Part shown: one piece after another, positions 41,221 to 49,358 of the stretch | Layout of the letters: every line of letters starts with the position of its first letter | Position numbering within the stretch: position 1 is the first letter of the stretch | Source of the DNA: an uncultured Clostridia bacterium | GTDB taxonomy: Bacteria; Bacillota; Clostridia; Christensenellales; Borkfalkiaceae | Direction: 5' to 3' | Length of the DNA: 55,780 nucleotides | Assembly: GCA_944376335.1 (NCBI GenBank) | Contig: CALWCH010000003.1 | Span: 1-55,780, forward strand | The notes under the pieces: generated by a model | The model's input: the letters and a program-made list of their open reading frames with translations, nothing else | Told to the model about the DNA's origin: nothing | The model's database searches: none | Position numbers and translations under genes: made by a program

Positions 41221-42699
41221 TTAAAGTTTGGTCTTCCAAACCTGGTCCGACCACATGAGCTGCTTCTTGAATTCCTCGATCTTGGTGTTCTCGTCGATGA
41301 GGACGACTTCCACGCCCCACATATTGCCGAGGTCGACCATCTCCTGTGCGGTGACGACGGAGGAGACGACGGTGTGGTGCGCGCCGCCCGCATAGATCCA
41401 AGCTGCAACGCCCTCCTTGAAGTTGGGCTTATACTTCCACATGCAGCCCGCAACGGGAAGTTTGGGCATCTTGTGGGGGTACTTCACGAGCTCGATCTTC
41501 TGCACGATGAGGCGGATCCTGTCGCCCATGTCGACCATGGAGACGGCGATGGCTTCGGGAGACTCGATGCCCTCGAAGACGAGGCGGGCGGGATCGGACT
41601 TGCCGCCGATGCCGAGGGGGTGCACCTGAATTTCGGGCTTCGTCGATGCGAACTGCGGGGAGACTTCCAGCATGTGCGCGCCAAGGCAGAGACCGTCGAC
41701 GAGGTCATAGGTGTAGTCCTCCATGAGGCCGGTGCCCTTCTGCCCTGCCATATACTGCATGACGGCGCCGAGCGCTGCGATCTTCCAGTCGCCCTCTGCG
41801 CCGAAGCCGTAGCCCTTGCCCTGCAGGTCCTGAATGGCGAGGCCGGGCAGCTGGTTCATGCCGTGGAGTGCCCCGAAGTGGTCGACAACGCCGATGTAGC
41901 CGCCGTTCTCGGTGCAGAAGCGGTCGATGGCGATCTCATACTTCGCCTGCTCGCGCACGACGTCGATGCGGTCGGTGCCCATCGTGTACTTCTCGGCATA
42001 TTCCGCCATGAGGGCATCCACTTCCTCGTCCGTGATGGTGTTGATGACGTCTACAAGGTCGCCGATGGGATAGTAGTCCACTTCCCAGCCCATCTCGATG
42101 TGGCACGCGACCTTATCGCCATCGGTGACGGCGACGTTGCGCATGTTGTCGGAGAAGCGGCAGACCTTGACGTCCTTGGAGAAGGCGTAGCCCGCTGCCA
42201 CTTTGCACCACGAAGCGATCTCCTTGAGCGCCTCGGGGTCCTTATAGTAGCCGACGACCACCTTGTTGTCCATGCGGAGGCGGGAGACGATGTAGCCGAA
42301 CTCTCTGTCGCCGTGGGCAGCCTGGTTCTCGTTCATGAAGTCCATGTCGATGGTGTCGTAAGGGAGCTTCTCGTTATACTGCGTCGCAAAGTGGAGCATG
42401 GGCTTCTGCAGGAGCTTGAGACCCTTGATCCACATCTTGGCGGGCGAGAAGGTGTGGCACCAGGTGATGATGCCGATGCAGTTGTCGTCCGCGTTGACCT
42501 GCTTGATGGCGGCAACGATCTCTTCCGAGCTCTTGCACGTCGTCAAATACTTGACGGTGACGGGCACGTGCTCGTTGACGTAGTTCGCCATCTCTTCGGA
42601 GTGCTGCGCAACGTGCTGGAGCACGTCGTCGCCGTACAGCGTCTGGGAGCCCGTCAGCCAGTAGACGACATAGTCTTTCATGTTCTTGAGCTGCTTCAT
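41221..42699 (-). CDS. araA: L-arabinose isomerase
   Basis: 492 aa, close to the family length of about 500. It begins YVVYWLTGSQTLYGDDVLQHV, the AraA N-terminus, and has CIGIITWCHTFSPAKMWIKGL, FMNENQAAHGDREFGYI, GAEGDWKIAALGAVM and GLMEDYTYDL. His and Glu residues in these stretches form the Mn site. It interconverts L-arabinose and L-ribulose in the cytoplasm. It is the last gene of the ara operon before the hairpin at 41205-41181. Confidence 0.97.
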   Translation of the reverse strand: MKQLKNMKDYVVYWLTGSQTLYGDDVLQHVAQHSEEMANYVNEHVPVTVKYLTTCKSSEEIVAAIKQVNADDNCIGIITWCHTFSPAKMWIKGLKLLQKPMLHFATQYNEKLPYDTIDMDFMNENQAAHGDREFGYIVSRLRMDNKVVVGYYKDPEALKEIASWCKVAAGYAFSKDVKVCRFSDNMRNVAVTDGDKVACHIEMGWEVDYYPIGDLVDVINTITDEEVDALMAEYAEKYTMGTDRIDVVREQAKYEIAIDRFCTENGGYIGVVDHFGALHGMNQLPGLAIQDLQGKGYGFGAEGDWKIAALGAVMQYMAGQKGTGLMEDYTYDLVDGLCLGAHMLEVSPQFASTKPEIQVHPLGIGGKSDPARLVFEGIESPEAIAVSMVDMGDRIRLIVQKIELVKYPHKMPKLPVAGCMWKYKPNFKEGVAAWIYAGGAHHTVVSSVVTAQEMVDLGNMWGVEVVLIDENTKIEEFKKQLMWSDQVWKTKL

Positions 42700-42725
42700 A
42701 AAATTACCTCATTCCTATTTTGATC

Positions 42726-42902
42726 TTATTTTCTCTCCGAATCCGTCGGAGTGCGGAACACAAGGATGACCCCGCAGTTGGGAGTCGCAAGGGCGGAAAC
42801 AAGGACGTCCCCCTTCGCCTCGCGGGCGTTGGCGATCTCTTCGATACGCTTCGCACGCTTACGGCTGTCGGGCGTGTATGCGATCACTTCCGTCTCGATC
42901 AT
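42726..42902 (-). CDS. 58-aa uncharacterised small protein inside the ara operon
   Basis: I read this frame by hand because it is below the usual ORF cut-off. It starts at ATG 42902 and ends at TAA 42726, with GGTGAG 5 nt upstream of the ATG. It starts 4 nt after the araD stop and ends 26 nt before the araA start. It begins MIETEVIAYTPDSRKRAKRI. A basic-acidic amphipathic helix spans about residues 10-30, followed by beta-like strands VLVSALA and GVILVFR. No signal peptide or membrane helix is seen. The tight placement and good ribosome-binding site argue for a real, co-translated protein. The family is not recognised. Confidence 0.65.
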   Translation of the reverse strand: MIETEVIAYTPDSRKRAKRIEEIANAREAKGDVLVSALATPNCGVILVFRTPTDSERK

Positions 42903-42906
42903 ATTC

Positions 42907-43608
42907 TCACCGCTTGATCTGCCCGTAGTAGGCGTTCTTGCCGTGCTTTCTCAAATAGTGCTTGTCCATCATGAACTGGTCTGCCCTCTCCACATTGGGG
43001 TTGACCATTTCGGTGATGGCTGCCATCTTGGCGACTTCCTCGATGACCGTCGCGTTATACACGGAGTTGTCGCCGTCCTTGCCGAAGGCGAACACGCCGT
43101 GGCTCTTGACGAGGACGCCGGGAACTTCCAAGGGCTTGAGCCCTTCCATGCGGAACTTTTCGATGATGACGAGGCCGGTGTTCTTCTCGTACTCACCCTC
43201 GATCTCCTCGCGCGTCAGGGAGCGTGCGCAGGGAATGTCGCCGTAGAAGTAGTCGGCGTGCGTCGTGCCGTAGAAGGGAATGTTGCGCCCCGCCTGCGCC
43301 CAGGACGTTGCAAACGTCGAATGGGTGTGCGTGACGCCGCCGATGTCGGGGAACGCCTTGTAGAGCTCGAGGTGGGTGGGCGTATCCGACGAGGGACGAA
43401 GATCCCCCTCCACCACCTTGCCGTTGAGGTCGACGACGACCATGTCGCTCGCCTTCATCTCATCGTACTCGACGCCCGAGGGCTTGATGACGACGAGCCC
43501 GCTCTCGCGGTCGATCTCGGAGACGTTGCCCCACGTAAAGAGCACGAGCTTGTGCTTCACGAGGTCGAGATTGGCCTTTAATACCTTTTCTTTCAATGCT
43601 TCTAACAT
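42907..43608 (-). CDS. araD: L-ribulose-5-phosphate 4-epimerase
   Basis: 233 aa class II aldolase-type fold. Landmarks are [20 protein letters not shown] near the N-terminus, [45 protein letters not shown] with zinc-binding His residues, and [14 protein letters not shown]. It converts L-ribulose-5-phosphate to D-xylulose-5-phosphate for the pentose phosphate or phosphoketolase route. It lies 17 nt after the kinase gene. Confidence 0.97.
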   Translation of the reverse strand: MLEALKEKVLKANLDLVKHKLVLFTWGNVSEIDRESGLVVIKPSGVEYDEMKASDMVVVDLNGKVVEGDLRPSSDTPTHLELYKAFPDIGGVTHTHSTFATSWAQAGRNIPFYGTTHADYFYGDIPCARSLTREEIEGEYEKNTGLVIIEKFRMEGLKPLEVPGVLVKSHGVFAFGKDGDNSVYNATVIEEVAKMAAITEMVNPNVERADQFMMDKHYLRKHGKNAYYGQIKR

Positions 43609-43625
43609 ATCATTCCTCCCGAATG

Positions 43626-45221
43626 TCAGTCTTTCAAACTTTCAACGGCCTGGCGCACGATGGGAAGGCCCTCTACATAGCGCTTGGCGAACTTCTCGAA
43701 GCCCTCGACGTTTGCGGGGTCGGGTGCGAGCGTCACGCCCTCCTGCCCTGCGAACACCTTGTTCTCGAGGTAGTCCTCGAGGCTCTCGCCTTCCTCCTTC
43801 GTGATCATGTAGTTCGCAAGAATGGCAATGCCCCATGCGCCGCCCTCGCCCGCCGTCTTCATGACGGTGACGGGTGCGTTGATGGCAGCAGCCAGATAGC
43901 TCTGGCCGACGCGCTCGGTTTTGAAGAGGCCGCCGTGGCCCGTGATGCGATCGAGCTTGACGCCCTCCTCGCGCAGCATGATGTCGCACCCCACCTTGAG
44001 GGCGCCGAACGCGGTATAGAGATGCGCGCGCATGAAGTTTGCAAGGTTGAACTTGCTCTCCGACGTGCGAACAAACATCGGCCTGCCCGCGTCGACGCGC
44101 GTGACGTGCTCGCCCGAGACGTAGTTGTAGGCAAGAAGCCCGCCGCAGTCCTTGTCGCCCTTCTCGGAGGCGAAGTAGAGCTCGTCATACAGCCGCCACT
44201 TGGGGATATCCACGCCGAGGATGTGCGCGAATTCGCCGAACAAATCGACCCAGCCGTTGATGTCCGACGTGCAGTTGTTGCAGTGCACCATACCGACGAG
44301 GTCGCCGACGGGCGTCGTCACAAGGTCGATCTCGGGATAGGGCTTACTGAGCGCCTTCTCGAGCACGATCATCGCGAACACGGAGGTGCCCGCCGAGACG
44401 TTGCCCGTGCGCTTTTTGACGGAGTTGGTGGCGACCATGCCCGTGCCTGCGTCGCCCTCGGGCGGGCAGAGCGGGATGCCGGGCTCAAGTTCGCCCGACG
44501 GGTCGAGAAGTTTTGCGCCCGCCTCCGTGAGCGTGCCCGCATTGTCGCCCGCGACCAGAATTTCGGGCAGGATGTCCTCGACTTTGAAGGATACCTTGTC
44601 CTTGATGAGGTCGTTGAAAATTGCAAGCATCTTCTTATCGTATTGCTTGGTCTCGGGGTCGACGGGGAACATGCCCGACGCCTCGCCGATGCCGATGACC
44701 TTCTTCCCCGTGAGCATCCAGTGGATGTAGCCCTCGAGCGTCGTCTGGAAGACGATGTCCTTGACGTGCTCCTCGCCGTTCAAGATGGCCTGATAGAGGT
44801 GCGCCACCGACCAGCGCGCGGGAATGTGATAATTGAAGAGCTCGGTGAGCTTATCCCCCGCAGGCTCGGCGTTGTTGTTGCGCCAGGTGCGGAAGGGCAC
44901 GAGCAGCTTGTCGTCCTTATCAAACACCATGTAGCCGTGCATCATGGCAGAGAAGCCGATCGCGCCGATCTTCTTGAGTTTGATGCCGTACTGATGCTCG
45001 ACGGCGAACGCCATGTTGGAATAGCAGTCCTGCAATCCCTTCCAGATGTCCTCGAGCGTATAGGTCCAGATGCCGTTTTCGAAACGGTTTTCCCAAGTAT
45101 GGCTGCCCGAGGCGATGGGCTCGTTCTTCTCGTTGACGAGAACGGCCTTGATGCGCGTGGAGCCAAACTCGATGCCGAGCGCGGTCTTGCCGCTCTCTAT
45201 GGCGCTTTTGATGTTTTCCAC
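43626..45221 (-). CDS. FGGY-family carbohydrate kinase, probable L-ribulokinase
   Basis: 531 aa from GTG 45221. This start has a run of seven G 6 nt upstream; the frame opens earlier but without a site. ASKHA-fold motifs: [19 protein letters not shown] (phosphate 1), the [16 protein letters not shown] segment, [12 protein letters not shown] (adenosine/phosphate 2) and [12 protein letters not shown]. It is not the classic E. coli AraB sequence type, but it heads an operon with araD and araA and no other kinase is present, so it should phosphorylate L-ribulose. Promoter 45303-45275; a 10-bp palindrome ATGTGCACAT lies in the leader. Confidence 0.88.
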   Translation of the reverse strand: MENIKSAIESGKTALGIEFGSTRIKAVLVNEKNEPIASGSHTWENRFENGIWTYTLEDIWKGLQDCYSNMAFAVEHQYGIKLKKIGAIGFSAMMHGYMVFDKDDKLLVPFRTWRNNNAEPAGDKLTELFNYHIPARWSVAHLYQAILNGEEHVKDIVFQTTLEGYIHWMLTGKKVIGIGEASGMFPVDPETKQYDKKMLAIFNDLIKDKVSFKVEDILPEILVAGDNAGTLTEAGAKLLDPSGELEPGIPLCPPEGDAGTGMVATNSVKKRTGNVSAGTSVFAMIVLEKALSKPYPEIDLVTTPVGDLVGMVHCNNCTSDINGWVDLFGEFAHILGVDIPKWRLYDELYFASEKGDKDCGGLLAYNYVSGEHVTRVDAGRPMFVRTSESKFNLANFMRAHLYTAFGALKVGCDIMLREEGVKLDRITGHGGLFKTERVGQSYLAAAINAPVTVMKTAGEGGAWGIAILANYMITKEEGESLEDYLENKVFAGQEGVTLAPDPANVEGFEKFAKRYVEGLPIVRQAVESLKD

Positions 45222-45252
45222 AGTGGTCCCCCCCCTGAAAAAATAGTAGTGT

Positions 45253-45262
45253 ATGTGCACAT
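45253..45262. promoter_or_regulatory. Palindrome in the ara operon leader, candidate operator
   Basis: ATGTGCACAT is a perfect 10-bp dyad about 10-15 nt downstream of the predicted transcription start. This is a usual place for a sugar-responsive repressor. No ara regulator gene lies in this window. Confidence 0.4.
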
Positions 45263-45274
45263 TGCACCTATCAC

Positions 45275-45303
45275 ATTATAGCCTAAACGCCGCAAAATTT
45301 CAA
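45275..45303 (-). promoter_or_regulatory. sigma-A promoter of the ara operon
   Basis: Minus strand: TTGAAA (45303-45298), 17-bp spacer, TATAAT (45280-45275). Confidence 0.85.
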
Positions 45304-45426
45304 TAGGCTGACGAAAAAAAGTCACAGAAATTTTCTAAAAAGTCACCTCTTTTTGCCCGCTCTCCCCAATCGGACGTTTAATTTTTTGGAAAGCACAGAC
45401 TTCCCCTCCATGCCCCCTCATTATCG

Positions 45427-45455
45427 TTGACATTTTTTTCAGGGTTTGGTAAAAT
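45427..45455 (+). promoter_or_regulatory. sigma-A promoter of the 501-aa membrane protein gene
   Basis: TTGACA (45427-45432), 17-bp spacer, TAAAAT (45450-45455). It is divergent from the ara promoter, with about 120 bp between them. Confidence 0.85.
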
Positions 45456-45499
45456 ACAAGCATGCATTCATCCTTCGGATAGAAATAAGGAGAACGAAT

Positions 45500-47005
45500 A
45501 TGAAAAGTGTTCAGCAGCACCGCACAGCGCTCATGATCATGAACGTCATCGTCGCGCTTCTATGCATCGCGTCGATCGCGGGGTACTTCTTTATCCCGCT
45601 TTTCACCGTCCGCGTCAAACTCACCCCCTCCGCGGAGGACCTGAGGACCATCGTGGGCAATATTTCCGTCGGTGATGTAGAAGTTGTCTACCCCGACCTC
45701 GAGACGATGGAGCTTGAACTCTCCTTCGACACCATTGAATTCATCGGCCCCGTCTTCAGTTCCAACCCCATTGCCGAGACGGAGGCGCTCATCGCCAGGA
45801 AGGCGGACGACATCGCCGTTTCCGTCACCCCCGCCCTCCGCTCCGTCGTCACGCAGGTCGCCGAGGTCACCCTCGTGGAGACTGTAAAGACCGAGGTCTC
45901 TCAGATCGCGACGGACAAGGCCAAAGAGCTCATCGCAGACGCCATTCCCGACATCTCGGAAGATGAGCAGCAGGCCATTCTCGAAGAGGCGCAGATCAAC
46001 GACGAATATTTTGAGATGAAGAGCGAGGAGGCACTCGAGCTTCTCAACAGCGGCACGGCCGACCTCGGGGCGGTGCAGGACTTTGCGGCGGATACCGTCG
46101 AAGAAGTTTACGACAAGCTCTCCGCGACCGACCATGAAGAACTCTCCGACCTCACCCTCAGCGAGGAAGACAGACAGCAGATCGATGAGATCGTAGAGGA
46201 AAACATCGGCGAATTTACCGATGAGGAAGGCAACCTCTCGATGGATACCATCGTCGACCTCATCCTCAGCGAACTCGCCTCGGACGGAGAAGGGACCGCC
46301 TCCGCACCCGCAGTCCGCGCCCTGTCGCTGGAGGCTGCCGCAGCGGCCGCACCCGCATCCGCGGCAGCGACCGATACGGATGAAGAACTCGCCGCCACCA
46401 TCTCGGGCTATATCCGCGACTTCCTCATCGGAGAGAGCAGCGCCGCCATCTTCTACTATCTGGGGCTCGGCGCCATCGCGCTCATGGCATTCTCCATGCT
46501 CGCGTGGGTGTATCTGCTTCTCAAGGTATTCATCAAGGGCTTCTCGATGAACCCCGCCGTCAAGCTCAAGGCGCCCATCATCCTCTGGGGCTGGCTCCCC
46601 TTCCTCATCTTCTTCCTCATCCCCTCGGCAGGTATGCTGGCAGTCGACCTCGCCGGCGGCTTCGGCGCGCTCGCAGGCAGAGTTGCCGGAATTCCCGAAG
46701 TGGTCGCTGCCGTATTCCGCTCCATCACGAACATCTCCTTTATGACCTCCGGCCTGTTCGCGTTCATCGCGGCAGTCGCCCTCATCATCCTCTTCATTCC
46801 CTACAACATCGTAAAGAAGACGCTCACGCTCGAGCTTGCGCCCCGACTCACCCCGGAGGAAGAGGTCGATTACATCTCTCAGAATCCCTCGCTCATGCCG
46901 CAGGAGCCCATCGTCAAGGAGCACACCGTGCCGGGCGATCCCTATCTCGACGAAGAGCTGTTTGAGGCCGACCGCAATGGCACGGACAAGAGCAACGAGG
47001 AATAA
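45500..47005 (+). CDS. Membrane protein with a large acidic extracytoplasmic domain, function unknown
   Basis: 501 aa from ATG 45500, with AAGGAG 7 nt upstream. One transmembrane helix (about 10-34, ALMIMNVIVALLCIASIAGY) is followed by a long acidic domain (35 to about 310) rich in Asp, Glu and helix formers, ending in an Ala-rich stretch (AAAAAPASAAATD). Three further membrane helices lie near 315-340, 360-385 and 408-435, and a charged cytoplasmic tail of about 60 residues follows. No enzymatic motif is recognised. The layout suggests an envelope-spanning scaffold or sensor. Confidence 0.75.
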   Translation: MKSVQQHRTALMIMNVIVALLCIASIAGYFFIPLFTVRVKLTPSAEDLRTIVGNISVGDVEVVYPDLETMELELSFDTIEFIGPVFSSNPIAETEALIARKADDIAVSVTPALRSVVTQVAEVTLVETVKTEVSQIATDKAKELIADAIPDISEDEQQAILEEAQINDEYFEMKSEEALELLNSGTADLGAVQDFAADTVEEVYDKLSATDHEELSDLTLSEEDRQQIDEIVEENIGEFTDEEGNLSMDTIVDLILSELASDGEGTASAPAVRALSLEAAAAAAPASAAATDTDEELAATISGYIRDFLIGESSAAIFYYLGLGAIALMAFSMLAWVYLLLKVFIKGFSMNPAVKLKAPIILWGWLPFLIFFLIPSAGMLAVDLAGGFGALAGRVAGIPEVVAAVFRSITNISFMTSGLFAFIAAVALIILFIPYNIVKKTLTLELAPRLTPEEEVDYISQNPSLMPQEPIVKEHTVPGDPYLDEELFEADRNGTDKSNEE

Positions 47006-47057
47006 CGCGCACCCGCGGACGGCGATGCGCCTCCTCGGATAAAAAGACAACAATGCC

Positions 47058-47081
47058 GCGCCGTCCCGCAAGGGGCGGCGC
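47058..47081. terminator. GNRA-capped hairpin just before tRNA-Leu
   Basis: A 10-bp stem (47058-47067 with 47072-47081, one U-G pair) capped by a GCAA tetraloop. No U-tract follows, and it ends 4 nt before the tRNA, so it could be a processing signal or the 3' end of the preceding transcript. Confidence 0.5.
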
Positions 47082-47085
47082 ATAT

Positions 47086-47170
47086 GCCGCCGTGGCGAAA
47101 TTGGCAGACGCGCAGGACTTAGGATCCTGTGCCGCAAGGCGTATCGGTTCGACCCCGATCGGCGGCACCA
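47086..47170 (+). tRNA. tRNA-Leu (anticodon UAG)
   Basis: 85 nt including an encoded CCA. The acceptor stem is GCCGCCG/CGGCGGC. The anticodon stem-loop CAGGA-CTTAGGA-TCCTG gives UAG. A variable arm (GTGCCGCAAGGCGT) marks a type II tRNA, and the T arm carries GGTTCGACCCC. Confidence 0.97.
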
Positions 47171-47442
47171 TTTCACAAATTTCTTTTGCTGCGCAAAACA
47201 AATTTCGTGAGGGTCGAGCAAGGGTGTTCTTAAAACAGCACGGTGTGCTGTTTTCCCCTTGCGAGATGAGCGAGCGCATTTTTCCCGCGCGAGCGGTGAC
47301 CGAAAACGGCGTTCTCCTTACGCCGTTTGAGAAGGAGTATCAACATCTCCCCCACTTTATCGCCCGCGCACTCGTCTGTTCTCAAAGACAATAAGTCCGA
47401 AGTATCGGATGTATGCCCTGCGGGTGCAAATTGGGTCCTTCA

Positions 47443-47462
47443 GCGGAGGGAAACCCTCCTCG
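47443..47462 (+). repeat. 20-nt hairpin repeat, copy 1
   Basis: This copy fits GCGNAGGGAAACCCTNCTYG with N = G and partner C. The core AGGG-AAA-CCCT forms a stem with an AAA loop. Confidence 0.75.
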
Positions 47463-47499
47463 AAGCATTATTTGGGAAGCGCCTTTCTGTAAGCAATCT

Positions 47500-47519
47500 G
47501 CGCAGGGAAACCCTGCTCG
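47500..47519 (+). repeat. 20-nt hairpin repeat, copy 2
   Basis: Same consensus as copy 1, with N = C and partner G. Confidence 0.75.
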
Positions 47520-47630
47520 CGCAAATATAATTAAAAAGCACTCGCCCTTCTGATCTTGAACGGAAAGTCTGAAAAGCAAAAAAGATTTTCTATTCGTGGG
47601 GCGGGTGGGCGGGAATTATAAATCACTCTG

Positions 47631-47650
47631 CAAGAAGGGTTTCCCTTCGC
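47631..47650 (-). repeat. 20-nt hairpin repeat, copy 3 (inverted)
   Basis: Same consensus read on the minus strand, with N = A and partner T, and CTTG at the end. Confidence 0.75.
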
Positions 47651-47797
47651 AGCAGGCCCCTATTTGCGTATGCTTACGCTTATGGGGGAAAGAGTGAATG
47701 CGGGCGCAGTAAATTCGAAAGCCCTGAAAGTGCGCCCGCAGAGAGAAAACGAGCCGTCAAGACGCGCAGCGGCGAGCGGCGGTGTTTTCTCTTGAAC

Positions 47798-47838
47798 TCA
47801 CGGCAAAGATTTTTGCCTTTGCAAAAAGATTTGCGTGA
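47798..47838. repeat. Stem-loop with symmetric GA/GA internal loop upstream of the flavoprotein gene
   Basis: TCACG[G]CAAA-GA-TTTTTGC pairs with GCAAAAA-GA-TTTGCGTGA around a CTTT loop. Facing GA steps can form tandem sheared G-A pairs in RNA. It ends 32 nt before the next start codon, so it may be a leader element. Confidence 0.5.
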
Positions 47839-47870
47839 ACTTAATTCGTGAATAATCGCGGAGGAACATT

Positions 47871-49259
47871 ATGAAATACGATACCATCATCGTGGGTGCA
47901 GGGCCTGCGGGCATCTTTACGGCGCTCGAGCTCAAAAAGCGCGGCTATGAAGGCTCCATCCTCATCATTGAAGAGGGCGCCGCCATCGAACAGCGCAAGT
48001 GCCCCAAGGCAAAGACGGGCCACTGCGTCGCCTGCGACCCCTGCCACATCACGACGGGCTTCTCGGGCGCGGGCGCGTTCTCGGACGGCAAGCTCTCCCT
48101 CAACTACGAGGTGGGCGGCGACCTTCCCGACCTTTTGGGCGCGGAATATGTGCAGAGCCTCATCGACTATGCCGATGAGATCTACCTCTCCTTCGGCGCA
48201 GACCACAGGGTAGAGGGCGTGAGCAACCCCGAAGAGATCAAGGAGATCAGAAAGCGCGCCATCATGGCGGGCCTCAAGCTCGTGGACTGCCCCATCCGCC
48301 ACCTCGGCACCGAGAAGGCGCAGGAGCTCTACTACGCCATCGAGCAGGACCTCCTTGCCCGCGGCGTCGAGATGCGCTTTAAGACGGAGTGCACCGACCT
48401 CGTCATCAAAAACGGCGTCTGCACGGGCGTCAAGGTACGCAAGAAGGACGTCGAAGAGATCATCGAGGGCGGGCGCGTCATCGTGGGCGTCGGGCGGCGC
48501 GGCGCGGACTGGCTGGCGCGCGTGTGCATTGTCCACGGCATCGCCCACACGGCGGGCACCGTCGACATCGGCGTGCGCGTCGAAGTGCGCAACGAGATCA
48601 TGGAGACCATCAACGACGTCCTCTATGAGTCCAAGCTCATCGGCTATCCCAACCCCTTCAAGGACAAGGTGCGCACCTTCTGCCAGAACCCCGGCGGCTT
48701 TGTGGCGCAGGAGAACTACGAGAACGACCTGGCGCTCGTCAACGGGCACAGCTATAAGGAAAAGAAGTCCGACAACACCAACCTCGCCATCCTCGTCTCG
48801 CAGAACTTCACCGAGCCCTTCCACCAGCCCATCACCTATGCAAAGAAGGTGGGCGAGCTCACCAATATGCTGGGCGCGGGCTCCATCCTCGTGCAGCGCT
48901 TCGGCGACATCCTCGATGGCAAGCGCACCTGGCAGAAGGAGCTCTCCCGCTCCAATGTGCGCCCCACCCTCCCCGATGCGGTCGCGGGCGACATTACGGC
49001 GGCCATGCCCTACCGCGCAATGACGGGCATCATCAACTTCATCAAGTCCCTCGATGAGGTCGTGCCCGGCTTCGCCTCCAAGGAGACGCTCTTGTACTCC
49101 CCCGAGCTCAAGTTCTACAGCAACAAGGTCAAGATGGACACCGACCTTACGACGTCCGTCCAAAACCTTCACTGCCTGGGCGATTCGAGCGGCTGGACGA
49201 GGGGCCTCATGATGGCGTCCGTGATGGGCATCCACATGGCGCGCGTGCTCACAAAGTAA
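47871..49259 (+). CDS. FAD-dependent oxidoreductase (COG2509-like uncharacterised family)
   Basis: 462 aa with GGAGG 6 nt before ATG 47871. The N-terminal dinucleotide-binding YDTIIVGAGPAGIFTALELKK is followed by a cysteine-rich CPKAKTGHCVACDPCHITTG and SGAGAFSDGKLSL. The C-terminal FAD part has LHCLGDSSGWTRGLMMASVMGIHMA. This is the pattern of the large uncharacterised FAD-dependent dehydrogenase family of Firmicutes and Bacteroidetes. A role in tRNA or cofactor metabolism cannot be read from sequence. It is monocistronic and followed by two strong hairpins. No clear sigma-A promoter was found in the structured gap upstream. Confidence 0.88.
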   Translation: MKYDTIIVGAGPAGIFTALELKKRGYEGSILIIEEGAAIEQRKCPKAKTGHCVACDPCHITTGFSGAGAFSDGKLSLNYEVGGDLPDLLGAEYVQSLIDYADEIYLSFGADHRVEGVSNPEEIKEIRKRAIMAGLKLVDCPIRHLGTEKAQELYYAIEQDLLARGVEMRFKTECTDLVIKNGVCTGVKVRKKDVEEIIEGGRVIVGVGRRGADWLARVCIVHGIAHTAGTVDIGVRVEVRNEIMETINDVLYESKLIGYPNPFKDKVRTFCQNPGGFVAQENYENDLALVNGHSYKEKKSDNTNLAILVSQNFTEPFHQPITYAKKVGELTNMLGAGSILVQRFGDILDGKRTWQKELSRSNVRPTLPDAVAGDITAAMPYRAMTGIINFIKSLDEVVPGFASKETLLYSPELKFYSNKVKMDTDLTTSVQNLHCLGDSSGWTRGLMMASVMGIHMARVLTK

Positions 49260-49274
49260 CGATTTCATATGGTG

Positions 49275-49305
49275 CGGGGCGGAGCTTTTGGCTCCGCCCC
49301 GTTTT
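49275..49305 (+). terminator. Intrinsic terminator of the flavoprotein gene
   Basis: An 11-bp stem CGGGGCGGAGC/GCTCCGCCCCG with a 5-nt loop, then GTTTTAAA. Confidence 0.9.
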
Positions 49306-49310
49306 AAAGC

Positions 49311-49343
49311 GCGGCGGCGCGGCCTAACCGGCCGCGCCGCCGC
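49311..49343. repeat. Second perfect G+C hairpin
   Basis: A 14-bp perfect stem GCGGCGGCGCGGCC/GGCCGCGCCGCCGC with loop TAACC. It lies 6 bp after the flavoprotein terminator and 16 bp before the stop of the convergent gene. It is similar in words to the hairpins at 29514-29591. Confidence 0.65.
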
Positions 49344-49358
49344 ACTTGCATACGATGT

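Larger units (their letters stand above)
47171..47870. other. 700-nt non-coding region dense in hairpins
   Basis: No convincing gene is present on either strand. It holds a succession of stems: 47173-47210 (17-bp imperfect), 47218-47262 (7-bp outer GCAAGGG/CCCTTGC, 10-bp inner AAAACAGCAC/GTGCTGTTTT), 47304-47328, three copies of a 20-nt repeat, 47699-47740 (10-bp TGCGGGCGCA/TGCGCCCGCA), 47742-47792 (9-bp AGAGAAAAC/GTTTTCTCT) and 47798-47838 (a stem with a GA/GA internal loop). Base composition is more A+T-rich in places than neighbouring genes. It could be a structured RNA, a cluster of mobile short repeats, or a decayed insertion behind a tRNA gene. Confidence 0.7.

Noticed and set aside
43596-45281. 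561-aa plus-strand ORF antisense to the FGGY kinase
   Set aside because: The kinase frame carries all FGGY motifs. The antisense product is a mirror frame without motifs or a start signal.
45335-45520. 61-aa minus-strand ORF in the ara/membrane-protein intergenic region
   Set aside because: It starts inside the divergent gene, overlaps its promoter and has no ribosome-binding site.
45560-47221. 553-aa minus-strand ORF over the membrane protein and tRNA-Leu
   Set aside because: It runs through a tRNA gene and mirrors the acidic membrane protein. Its composition is that of a complementary-strand shadow.
47171-47580. Short ORFs after tRNA-Leu as small proteins
   Set aside because: They lack ribosome-binding sites, overlap hairpins, and have low-complexity or Arg-rich composition. 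No homology is apparent.
47841-49268. 475-aa minus-strand ORF antisense to the flavoprotein
   Set aside because: The plus-strand gene has a good ribosome-binding site and complete FAD motifs; the minus frame has neither.
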